Notes under the pieces: model-generated
Database searches by the model: none
Seen by the model: only the letters and a program-made list of their open reading frames with translations
Told to the model about the DNA's origin: nothing
DNA from: Rotaria sp. Silwood1
Taxonomy: Eukaryota; Rotifera; Eurotatoria; Philodinida; Philodinidae
Assembly (NCBI GenBank): GCA_905250075.1
Contig: CAJNOP010000001.1
Span: 1,133,912 to 1,197,911 of the forward strand
Length of the DNA: 64,000 bases
Direction of reading: 5' to 3'
Part shown: positions 1 through 11,711 of the stretch, one piece after another
How the letters are laid out: each line of letters begins with the position of its first letter
Numbering within the stretch: position 1 is the first letter of the stretch
Made by a program: the position numbers and the translations under genes

Positions 1-139
1 CTGGTAATTTTTTTAATGTAGCACGTTGAGTTTCAAATCTCATTCCACCAACATTAAGAACAACACGAGAATCATTATTGTTTGTTGTTGTTGTTGTTGT
101 TTTTGTATTAACAAATTTAACTGTTCTTGTTGAACGCAT
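1..139 (-). CDS. Voltage-gated K+ channel (Kv, Shaw-like), N-terminal T1 exon, partial
   Basis: The reverse strand opens with ATG at 137-139 and reads in frame to the window edge. It encodes about 46 residues: a short basic Met-Arg-Ser start, a Thr/Asn run, then the motif RVVLNVGGMRFETQ followed by RATLKKLP. This is the start of the T1 (BTB-fold) tetramerisation domain of Kv channels, which sets subfamily-specific assembly of four pore subunits at the plasma membrane. The ATLKKLP stretch is closest to what I recall of the Shaw/Kv3 subfamily. The rest, including voltage sensor and pore, lies outside the window. KCTD proteins share the NVGG motif and remain an alternative. The Thr/Asn run comes from a GTT/TTG microsatellite. 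Confidence 0.72.
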   Translation of the reverse strand, partial: MRSTRTVKFVNTKTTTTTTNNNDSRVVLNVGGMRFETQRATLKKLP

Positions 140-3100
140 ACCTTATTTTTCTGTCTAAATGACTGACGCTAAATAGAAAAAGAAGTTTATTACTAAAAAT
201 AAAGAATAAGAAAAAAAAAAAACAAGGAACACATGTCGGAAGTATTCCATATTGTTAGTTTTCAATGTATACTCACCTGTAAATGTTTTACGTATGCATT
301 TCCTTTCTCATTCATTCAACCGTTGACAATCATTTAATATTTGTCTATTATCAGTTTTTTCCTCTAGCGTCTCCCTTAGGCCTTTTTATCTCTTATTTTT
401 CTCTGCTACTTTTTTTCTTATCACGAGATTTTCTTACTATATGAGAGAGTATTAACAATTTTTGATGTTGTTGTCTGAGTGTTTTACAGAGAAGAAATAG
501 CAAAAAGAAGAGATTGAAGAGAGAGAGGGAGAGAAAAAAGAAATTATTATTTTTTCTTTTTTCCTTTTTTTTATTTTTTTTTATAATTTACTAGTCAAAG
601 GGTGTATATAAATATATATGCAGTAGATGACAAATTTGTTCAACAAGGTTTATTGTCAGTTTTTTTTCTTGTCTGTAATCGTGAACGACAAAAGAATTCA
701 ATACAGAAATTTATTTCCAATAAGAATATAAAAGCTTTTTCAGTAATCTAAATTTTTCAGCACCTTGAATGTGTGAATAGAATGTTGCTTAGACTCTATA
801 AATTCATAGAGAGAACAATTCTCTACAAAATGAGACAACTCCGAAGTCTTTACGTCGTTTTTCAGTTGAGATATAGCAAATATACCGAAGCCTACAAAAG
901 TAGCTTTTTTTGTTTTACTATTTCCTATAGAAAAACATATTTCTGATTCTTCAATCAGATTGCTTGTGTATGAGTTAAAAACTGTCGTAAAAAACTCGGA
1001 AATGCGTTATTTTATAAAGAATGACTTGCGCTATCTTTCTACGTAACAATATCATATTTGTGCATTCTCTATGTATTGAAAAACTAATTTTCTATAGGCT
1101 TATTCTATGAATATGTGAGTTATATCCTTTAAGGTAATAATTTTCTCTATTGGATTCACTTTTTTAATTTTTGCTTATTAGAGTTCCACGTTGCAGAAAT
1201 AAATTAAAAACAAAGCCTTGTTAAACAGTTTGCATCGTTACTATATATAGATATATATAATGAAACAATTATATCTAACTAAGTCAGCTCAATATCATAC
1301 TTTAAAAATTAATCATAAAAAAACACGAAGAAGTAGTTTGATCTTTCATATTTTCTTTAAGAATACTTGATCTCGCATGCACATGCTCATACTCAATCAA
1401 CTTCTTCTTTAAACAAAAAAAGAAGACTTGGAAAACTCTTCTAATTCTTTTTAGATTTTTTCTACAAATATTTTTCTCCTTCATTTTCAACAAAAATAAT
1501 CTACTAATCTTATGAAAAGAAATTTTTTTTAATGAATAATTTAGACTTTTTTTATTTCGTTGTCAATATTCATATAAAAAAGTAATGATTACAAAATCTA
1601 GAAATGTTATACTCTTTGAAAGAGAAGCAATTGTCTGCTGAAGATATTACTTTTGTGCTTATTGAAATTTATTTATATATATATTTTGATTCACTATGAA
1701 ATTTTATACATGTTAAAAGAGAAACTTTTTTTAAAAATAGATTATTAATTAAATTTAATTAACTTTTAAATATTAATCATATTACCAGATTGAATTACTT
1801 TATTAGGTTTAATGATTTATTCAGAACTTTGTTTAATGAAATAAAGCAAAGTTTATTCTTCTTTTTGGAAGTTGATTGAAGTTTTTGGTAACTAAAAGTA
1901 TCAAATTCAGAAGGATCTATCATTTAGCTTTATAATCACCGTACTTATTCAGTCTTTTGTCAATTCTCAATAAAATAATATTAAAATAAGCCAAATTAAC
2001 TTCTCGAATTATTTATTCTTCATGATTTATTTTTTATCTTAGAACAGAAGCTGTTTTTGAATAGATCCACATACTTACCGTTAATCTTCTTATATCGATT
2101 ATGACAGAGATAATAGAATGCCAAAAGTGAAAAGCAGAAAAATAGTCAAAGTAGATAGTTATTCTACTGGAATTTTGATACTTATCCTTACAATGAATTA
2201 TCTGATTAAATATAAGAATAAATCTGCAGAAGTTCTTATTTTGCTTAAATACTATACGCCTCAATATAAAAGAATTCGATTTTAGTTAATTCGAACAAGT
2301 AGTTTACATAAAATGAAATTTTTTCAAAGATCTTCAGAATATGTCAAATATTATGTAAATGATTTAGTGTCGATCTAGTTTTTGATCAATTATTGAGCTA
2401 TTTATTATGTTTCGAATTTTATGCATAGCTTTCGTTCTTACTCATTTTTCTTGTATTTGGTTGAATACTTTTCATAGTATTACCTTTATGACAGCAAAAA
2501 AATCTTATATCAAAAGATGTATAAATGCATGAGTTCATAATGATTCTTTCATATTTAATCTTTCATAGAGATGAATCTTTTCCTATTCAAACCCTTAAGA
2601 AACGAGATCATCTTTGCAATGCTTCAGAGAAAAAATCGACCCTTCATGAGTACTTATGTGCATGTCTTCTACATGTCAACGAGGCAAATTAACATTAGAT
2701 ATTAGGAAAAATCTAGGTATCATTTTTCTTAATCATATCGAATAGAACGTTGGTGATTCTTTAAAAATTAATTCAAAACCTTATATACATATATATATGT
2801 ATCCGATGCTTTATAGACTAAAAACAATGACCACATATATCTTTTCTTCAGGTTGACTAATAAATTTTGTACTTTGTCTTAGTAGAAAATTCCTATTGCT
2901 ACTGAAAAACTATGCCACTTATACTATCTGGAATAACTTTGAATTATTAAAACCCATACAATCGGATATATTTAGTTTTTTTTTTCTTTTTCTAAATGTG
3001 TAATGAAGGTACGATAATGATGGCATGACTTTTTTCAAAACGTAATATTATATTAAGATAATAATAGATAGTTCTTTTTTGATGATCTATAATTGGTTAT

Positions 3101-4640
3101 AAATATCTACATCAAATTACGACCGGAGATGATCTTTCAACTGATTTCATTTCAATAAACTCTTAAGATTTCAAAGTTGATATCAAAGAAAAAAAAACCA
3201 TTATTCAAATTGAGATGATTTTTCCGTCGCTCGAAGAATAAAACTTGACATTTTTCTTTCATCATTATATGTGCATAACACTCCTCATAGCTATTATTCT
3301 AGCATCATCTAACCACAATTTTATACATGCAAAGTTCTATTACATTTGTTCATGTAACATGCAATCTAATTGTTTGCCTCATGTTATTTTATTTGAACTG
3401 ATTTCTTTTTTTTCTTTTTCTTTATTCAATTACCACTTGCTACAGACAGTTTATCTAAATGAATCACGTATAAAAATGTCAAAAAGGAATGTGATATATG
3501 TTAACAGCGTCTAGAATGACATTGCTTACAAAAACATATCTTCAATTCATTTTTGTTACCACCTGTAGCTTGTATAACAATAACTCGTGCATCATCGATT
3601 CGATCAAAGTTATACGATTCTTTCTTTCTTTTTTTTAATTTTCACTGTTTTGTTCACACTAAAGTGGCAGCCAACAATAATGTATTCTAGTAGTTGAACT
3701 TACTATATGAATAGAAAGCTGTCAAAGTCTTCTTTTTTTTATTTTTTACATACAAGAGTCAAATAATATCGACTGCCCACTCAAATACCAAAAATGCTTT
3801 GTACTGAAGATGACATATCACATGTGTACAATACTTATTAGATTTTTTTTGTCTCGCTATATACAATTAAATGATCGATTAACTGAATGGATACTTTCAT
3901 TCAAAAAAAAACAAAAAAGAAATAGAATTATCTTTCAGACGTTACTATTCACCAGATACAATAGTTCTAATGTTCAATCAATAGAGTTATTGACCATTCC
4001 ATTTACTAGAAATAACATAGAAGTAATTGACGTTTAAACAAAGAGAACAGAAAAAAAGAAGTGAACTTTGAAAAATAGCCAAATGTACGCCCACATGATG
4101 TTCCCATATTTTACTAATATATAAATGTTCGTTATACATGCAAATATAAAATCGACAATTAAATTGATGAATAGTCAATCATATATAAACAGTTGAAACA
4201 GATGATATATCTATAAATGTCGAACTCGATCCGTAACATGTATCACAGGTTGGACTGCATAATGAAGAATGATGTAATAGGAAAAAAACGAAGGGGACAG
4301 GTCCGATTCTTCTTCCGTGCTTTGAACTGCTATGGCCAAGGTTATCTTTTTTTGCCTGCTCAACTTATTTCTAAATTCAAGGTAGACACGTACATTTGGC
4401 TATTTCTTCAGTCTCGCTTTCTCTTTTTTCTTAGTGTTGGACAAATTTTCTTCTTTCTCTCTGTCTCTTGCTTTCTCTCTTATTGTTCTACTTTCCTCAT
4501 CTTTTCTCTCTCTCTCTTTGCCCGTTCGTAGTCATTTTTCTCATTACTCCAAATATCGTCGGTGAATAGAGAGAGACAGGGAGAGTAGTAAGTGTGAGCG
4601 ACGAACAACTGAACACATACATACAAAGAATACGAAGAAG
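140..4640. other. Gene-free stretch upstream of the Kv exon and the 4641 gene
   Basis: About 4.5 kb of AT-rich DNA with homopolymer A/T runs, short (TA)n patches and TC/GA-rich tracts at about 500-540 and 4440-4590. It lies between two divergent genes, so it should hold both promoters. Open frames here are short and low in complexity. I see no recognisable domain, RNA gene or transposon. Confidence 0.6.
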
Positions 4641-5974
4641 ATGCAACAACATCAGCATCACTATATTGATAGACGACGATCACGACTCATGAACAATAGT
4701 GATAAAACAAAAACTGATGAATTCTATGCTAAATTAGAACGCATTCGATTAACTACTGCAGCTTCAAATTCAAGTAAGTTTTTCGATTTTAATATTAAGT
4801 TAATCCTAGCCTCGAAATTCTCATCTTTCAAGTAGTCGGTATTGATCAAAAAGCTTTTCTTTCTTTACATTCTCTTTTATTCTAACAATGTTTTGTTGCG
4901 TATTGATTACGATGAGACAGGAGCTTTACCCAAAGAAGCAATGATTAGGTCGTTTATGTTTACATGAGAAATGTTAATGAAGCAAGCATGTTTATCAACT
5001 GATCGTCATCATCATCATCATCATCGTTTCCAAATCATCTGTCGTCTCACTTATCTTCCATCTGATCATCATCTTAACAAAAGAACTCGACGAGACTGAT
5101 TATCGGATGAGTCAACGATTCATTTTGACACGCATCTGATATAGACTGGTGATGTAATAAGATGTCATTTAAATCATATCATTATAAAGAAAAAAAGAAA
5201 AAAACCTGAGCAAAATCTGTATGTCATCATTATGATCATGTCTGGTAAATGTCAAATAACCTTGTCTAAGTCATAAATCATTGAAGTCTTTATGATAGAA
5301 AGTCATTTACTTTCGAAGAGTAATAAATGATACCTTAATTGATTTTTTTGTGATAGAGTTTTTTTTGTGAACTTAATGGAATCTAAACTTATATGTTCTA
5401 TTTCTTATTTAAATAGAACAGTGTTCACATCGTTCGGCAACAGAATTATTAGATGAAACAAAACCATTTTTTGTTAAAAGTCAACAAGTTTTACATAATC
5501 GACAAACACTTCTAAATAATAAAATATCAAATGCACAACAACGAATGACACCATCATTTCGAATAGCGTAAGTTTATTTTATATTAATTTTTAATATAAT
5601 TAATCATTTATTTATTGATGTTTTTATTGTTTTTTCTTAGACAACCACGTCGTTCTCCCTATCATAATATTGAATATGAATATGATCGATTTCGATTAGA
5701 TTCTCTTGATCTTTCATTAAAATCTTCTACACAGTCAATATCAACACCAATTTCAACAATAAATTTTTCCGATTGTAGTGCATTTGAAAGTGTTAGTTTA
5801 TTATCTCTTTCGGATCAAACAACACTTGATAGTGCTAATAGTCTATCAAATATAAAACGAACAGTTGTACCATCAACATCATTAACTGTGATTGAACGTA
5901 ATGCAAGAATTATTAAATGGCTTTTTCAATTAAATAAAGCTAATGCATCACCGTCATTTCAACAAGTTCGATAG
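4641..5974 (+). CDS. Unknown 205-aa protein, three exons
   Basis: Exons 4641-4773, 5417-5567 and 5641-5974 join in a single frame (133+151+334 nt, 206 codons with stop). The donors are GTAAGT and GTAAGT, and the acceptors AAATAG and TTCTTAG. The ATG follows an A-rich leader. The product is Gln/His-rich at its N-terminus (MQQHQHHYIDRRRSR), then polar and basic. A Ser/Thr/Leu-rich middle precedes a short final block with WLFQLNKANASPSFQQVR. I see no signal peptide, membrane segment or known domain. An AATAAA lies about 5 nt after the stop. A phospho-regulated disordered adaptor is possible but only a guess. The first intron (643 bp) is long for this window. Confidence 0.7.
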
Positions 5975-8900
5975 TTAATAAAGAAAAAACTTATTTACAT
6001 TTTGTTGTTTTTTTTTATTGTAAGTCGTTGTTTTGTGTTTGATTGTTGAAAAAAAAGACAAAAAAGAGTAATCAAAACGCAAAATTTGTGTTCATACTAT
6101 AAATTTTTCAAAAATAGATTTTATACTAAAAGTTATCATGTTTTTAAAAAAAATTCAGATTTCAGATGATTAGAAAAACTGATGTGTTTTTTCGTATACT
6201 TAGTCACATGATTTGCAACAGTTACAAAATTGGATCATGTGATAGAAAGGATCATTTGAAAAAAAACACTTTCAGACAATTTATGGTAATTAAGAAAAGA
6301 AAAATGCATTTGTTTGAGTGATATTATCAAAATAGGTTATTATTCATCATTAAACTACATCAGTAGAGATAAAATTTCATCTATTGTTCTGAACAGACAA
6401 CATTGAATACATGAGTTGAGATCTTATCTATTCAAATGAACGTGTCAATAATAAATTCTATACTAAAAATGGTCTATTGGTATGAGATTATTCATAGTCC
6501 ATTTAAATATATCTATTTTATTTACAAAAAAAAAATTATTCGATAAGATGAAAAATTTTCAAATCCGAAAAGTCAAAATTCAGTAACAATAAATGTAACA
6601 GTAAACAACAAGTTAACGACTAACAGAATTAATCAATTTATTAAAATAATAAAATTAAAAAAAATTTTCATATATTGGGTTATTCAAGACATAAACTGAC
6701 TAAGAAATATTGAAATATTTAATGGTGAAATATGACATTTTTTTCTTATTTATAAAACATCATGTTCTTATGTAGACTTGACTAATATTACGAGTACATC
6801 TTTCTATTAGTGTTAAATCATAATACAGTATAGCAAAAAAGAAAATCAATGAAGACAAATAGATATTTGTGATAAGTGAATGATAAAGTGCTAGCATAGA
6901 CAGAATAACTATCTTTTTCTGTCATCATATATAGATAAGAGAATTGATTTGATTATTAAAGTATATATTATATAACTATTTGTATCTAAGATTAACATAA
7001 TTTAAAGTTAAGTATTTATGTTCACATGAAATATGAAATAATTATGAACCATAAAATAAATAATCATTTTTAAATATTTCAACTTTAAAGATTAAATTTA
7101 TATCTTACATTGTGTTCAATTTAATAATGCTTCTAATGACTTTGACGATAATAGCAATGTGATACTTCAGAATCGAATACTTTGATTGTCAAAGTGATTT
7201 TGACTTCAAAGAAAAATTTACAATTGAAACTTTAGTAAAATTGTCATCAAGGATCATGCATAAATCACACTTAAATGATGCTGAAGTTCGATGAAATACA
7301 TTTTTCATAGAATTGCAATAAATCTTTATCGAATAAGTGACATTTATCAAGAATTAAAAAGTTACATAATAAATTAGAAATTTGATTTTATTAATAACGT
7401 ACTATTGAACTTATGACAAAAGTAAATAGTAACTTACATTTTGCGACTCACTTTATCAATAGTACACATATCGACATTTATGTTTTACTGTAAAAAAGTA
7501 TGAATTGAAAAGACAATAAAAGAATGAAAATTTTTTGCAAAAATAGATTGAATAGAAAAAAAAAATCTTCATCGGATGTTATCGAACGACAGTGATATAT
7601 GCTAGACATGTGAGTACAATCTATTCACCTAAGGTGTCAGATTCGGCCGATACATCCAACATTATAGGTCAATCATGTACTCTATTCTATCCTTTTGAAA
7701 AGTTATTCTTATTCATTTGTATTTTCTCTCTAAATTGGAAGATAGATGGTGCCACTCATAGAGAAGAAAGGAAGCTGTTAGTACAATCCCTGCGGGATTA
7801 AAATGTGAAATACAATATAGCTGCTTTTGCTAATCAGAGAAAGATTGTTGTATTCTATGTATGTTGGAACACATTTCTTCATTATCTTTTTGCTCAATAC
7901 TTCAGAAATGCAATAAGGAACTTGTTCATATATTATAACGAAATATTAATTGTATATGGTCTTTGATCGTATATCAGCAAGGTTGTCATGACCAATAAAG
8001 AGCGGGGGCAAAGACAAGTGGGTCTGAATTACTATCTTTGCTTTTCGATCGCGTTTCAAAATACAGGTAAAGTAGGATAATCTTGAGAAAAAAAGAATGA
8101 AAAATAAGAGGAAACTAAATTATAAGATGTATCGAGCCGATATGATCGTAGCAATTTACATGCATCGGTATGCACTCAGATAGAAAAAAGATGAAGTTCA
8201 CTTCTTCCGTGTAAAGTGCAAAAGAATTATTAAGGATGAATAAAGTTGATAAAGATTTATAATTCTAGAAGGTCGATGATTCTTTTCAATATCGAGAAGG
8301 AAAACAGAAACATGTAAAAAGATAAAGAAAAAGATAAACCTCTTATCATTCTTCGGACACATACTATTTTCATGAACAAACAGTCTTTGGAATTATGACT
8401 GTCATAGTTATTGTTCTAGAGATATTCGTTTATTATAATTTCTAACTTTGTTTACTAAGTTCAACTAAGTAATCTACCTATAAACACAAAAAAATAATAT
8501 TGACTAGAATAGCATACGATGAAATAATAACTATAAATAATGAAAGATTAGATTGTTTTCAATAATTATAAACACATCCGCATGAATCATTTGCTTCTTG
8601 AACAAAGAATGCATAGTTAAGAAAGATCATGAAAAAACGTGTTAATAGCAAGAGCTGATTGTCACTAAATTCAATATGTTATTTATAAAGCTACAAAAAG
8701 TCATTAAAATTTTTATCGTTCAATGTTTGCTATTCGAAACAAACCAATTTCTTTTATTGTCATTCAGTAATGTTACTTTTTTGTTTTGCATGTCTATAAA
8801 AGTAAATAACGGTAAGTAATTTGATATCAAAAAGAACACCTGTCTTGAAATCAAACAATAGTGAATTTTTTTGCCATTTATCGTTCTCTTTTCTATACTA

Positions 8901-9134
8901 GCTTGAAGTCTTTCTTTAGTTTGTTTTATCAAGAAATTCTATTACTACTGCCATCTTTTTATGGAATTGGGTTGATTGGTTATTTAATAAAATTCTTGTG
9001 ATTCATAAGGATGACAACTGCTAATTTAAAAGAGAAAATACAATTACCTCATTCTGATTCATTCATCGTTGTTTATATAAAACCGAAGCGATATACTAAT
9101 CAAATTTCATTCATTGAAAGTCATTATATTCAGA
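5975..9134. other. Gene-free stretch
   Basis: About 3.2 kb of AT-rich DNA between two plus-strand genes. A small patch at about 7590-7850 is less AT-biased and has a 69-codon open frame, but without splice context or recognisable motifs I do not call it. I see no repeats with clear ends. Confidence 0.55.
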
Positions 9135-11711
9135 ATGTTTTTATTTGGTTTGATATTCTCAACAAGTCTTCTGTTTACTTTAATAAATGCCGAAAATCAC
9201 ACTGATGTCAACAATGTTCAACAATCAGTAATCAGTAAGAATAGAAAATCTGAATTATATTGTTCTATTGGATGTTTTTCTTCTTCCTAGATATTGCTGT
9301 TGCTGAACATGAACCAAATAATAATATTCTTACTAATGATTCTCCTGACCAATCCACGCAAACAACAACTGAAAAAATCTTAATCAGGTAAAGTGAACTC
9401 AAACGAAAAATCTTAATTTACTTTTTCTTATAGAGTTATTCGTCTTAATACAGAAGTTGAAAAGTCGAAAATCAATAAACGTGAACGTCGTCAAGTGTTA
9501 GAGTGAGTTACTTGATTAAATTTGATGATTTTATTTTTTGTTTCAAAGCTTTTGTGTGAGAGAACGATATGTACTCTATTGATTTTTATAGAATTTTACA
9601 AACTGCCGGTGTCGTGATTAGTGTAGCTAAAGCACTGAAAAATACAGAAAGGTATTTTATATTATTTTCTTAAACTTAATACATAGATTAGACTGCTTCA
9701 CTTTATATCACCTCCCTATTTTTTTTTCGTGTAACCTTTACACAATTAATTGTTGTTATTTATAGTGAGAACGACGAATTTGAAAAAATGTAGTATATAA
9801 AATAAAAAATGATTTCATCGAATGTATTTGAAAAAAAACAGAACGAAATGTTTGTTTCTTTTTGCTTGTCAACTTTTTGCACATATTTATGCTAATGAAT
9901 TTTTCTATTCTGTTGAAGTGTGGCGCCTATCTATGGCTATTATAATCACTAATATGGATCAGCTTGACTTTTGCTTTTGAGAATTTCTATTTCCAATATT
10001 CTTAGTGTTTTTCTCTACTGTAACTGATATTTTTGTATTTTAGTGGTGAAGAAATTTTGGGAATGGCAAAAAAGGTAGAGTATTAAGATTTCATACGGAA
10101 AATACACTCACGGGTGATTGAAAAGTTTTTGAACAAGATGTGTGTTTGCTTTTAATTTGTTAGATAGTATTTTCCACAAATCAAAAGCTGTAAGTCGCGA
10201 CGACCAGAATTTGAATATGAACTTAAATATGTTGCGTCTATTTTTGTTCAAGAGTAATGAAGACCTTTAGACACACTTGAAAATTTTTTTTTTGATGGTG
10301 CGTCAACATGTTTTTGTTTACTCTATAAGTTCCTTTTTGAACATTTGAAAAATCGTTCGAATTGATCGTCTTGTAGGGTGAATACTTATCTGCAAAATGT
10401 AATGTTGAACCAGGCTGTAGCTTCCATGAAAGTCTGACTACAAGTATTTTGTCAAGAGTTCTTTGCGACAAAAAACGTTGGTCGATTTTTCAAAAATTTA
10501 GATGCTCCGTCGAAATACAATAAAAACTTCCAATCGTGAATCTTATAGGATAGCTTCTGATTTACAAGCGGATACATGCATCAAAGTCCTAGTCATTGGT
10601 TTCGAATAGCAATAGTGAAAATATAAAATGTGCGGAACAATGTCTCGTAAAAACTACTCTTTTTGGACTTTTCAAATACTCTTTCATTAAAACAAAATTT
10701 CTAAGCTCATATTCGAAAACAGCACCCTAAATCAAAACTTTTTACTCATCAGCAATACTTTATAGTGTATCAAAAGTAAACAAACACTTTATCTAAAAAC
10801 TCTATTTATCTCTTGTAATTATTAAAAGAACTATCTAGAGTTACTCAGGAATGTTCTGAACGAGGGATCTCAATCTTGAAAAATTCTTCTTTTCTTTTGA
10901 GCGAAGTTTTTGAAAGGATATTTAATTTTATAGAAAAATCGTTCGATGAAGTTTCAGACACTATAAATTTTTAAGTTTTGGTTTTATATATAAATCAAAC
11001 TTTTATGATAAATACTTTTTTAATGCTAAAAACAAAACTTTTGTGCCAGGATGAAGAGTCTCTCCATAGGATGCACGATTCATATTTGTTTCATTATTTC
11101 TAAGTTTAAAAGTGTACTCAATGAGGAGAACAATACACTTCAGTTTTATATTCTATCTTATATATTAACACAATACTTTATAATTGTTGTGAATGCAATC
11201 TTTTGCTTTAAAGTTCAAGAGCTTTTCTTTTCCTCATAAAAATGAATTAAAGAGTAATTCATTACTAATTGCTGTTTGCTTTTTATTTAGGTGGCCATTG
11301 TAGTGTTAGTTATAGGTTCATTATGCATGCTTTGTTGTCTTGTTACAACAATAATTATTTGTGTTAAATGCTGTTGTGGTGGTAATAATCGAAAACGAAA
11401 TCTAGGTGAATTGAAAAAGCTTTCAAGAAATCATAAAGAAATTTATAATTATTTCATTTTATTTTTGAATTGTAGCTCCAACTACTATTCAAGTTCCACA
11501 ACCTATATATGTTCATACAGGACCATCTGGTTATCAACCTCAATATTATCAACAACAAGCTCCTCCTCAATCATGGAATACTGTTATGGTTCAATCACCA
11601 GAAAGTCGTCCAATGTTACCTCAACCAAGTGCACCACCACAACTAAATGATGATATTCACATTGAACATGTATCACCACCAGCCTATGAAAAACTTTATA
11701 CAAGCAAATAA
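9135..11711 (+). CDS. Single-pass type I membrane protein, 243 aa, eight exons, family unknown
   Basis: Exons 9135-9234, 9291-9387, 9434-9502, 9592-9651, 9766-9789, 10044-10074, 11291-11405 and 11476-11711 close exactly in frame (732 nt). The order is: an N-terminal hydrophobic signal peptide (residues 1-19, ending INA); a polar Asn/Thr-rich ectodomain with a dibasic NKRERRQ site near residue 85, like a furin site; a short amphipathic stretch; a transmembrane helix at about 128-152; a Cys cluster CVKCCCGG; and a Pro/Gln/Tyr-rich cytoplasmic tail ending in a PPAY (PPxY, WW-binding) motif close to the C-terminus. The topology resembles Shisa, WBP1 or VOPP1 proteins, but I cannot assign a family. 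The PPxY tail suggests ubiquitin-ligase or trafficking partners (inference). Intron 6 is 1.2 kb and contains a decayed transposon; the other introns are 46-254 bp. An AATAAA lies near 11980. Confidence 0.75.
10108..10680 (-). mobile_element. Decayed mariner-like DNA transposon fragment in intron 6
   Basis: Both ends carry similar inverted sequence: GGGTGATTGAAAAGTTTTTG at the left, and on the opposite strand at the right GTATTTGAAAAGTCCAAAAA. The core TGAAAAGT with a preceding GGGTG is typical of mariner termini. A short reverse-strand open frame (10238-10471) has RTLDKI followed by a YSP motif. This weakly resembles the C-terminal part of mariner transposase after the last catalytic Asp, but most of the enzyme is missing. 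It is an internal-deletion copy lying in a host intron. Confidence is limited because the protein resemblance is faint. Confidence 0.38.
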
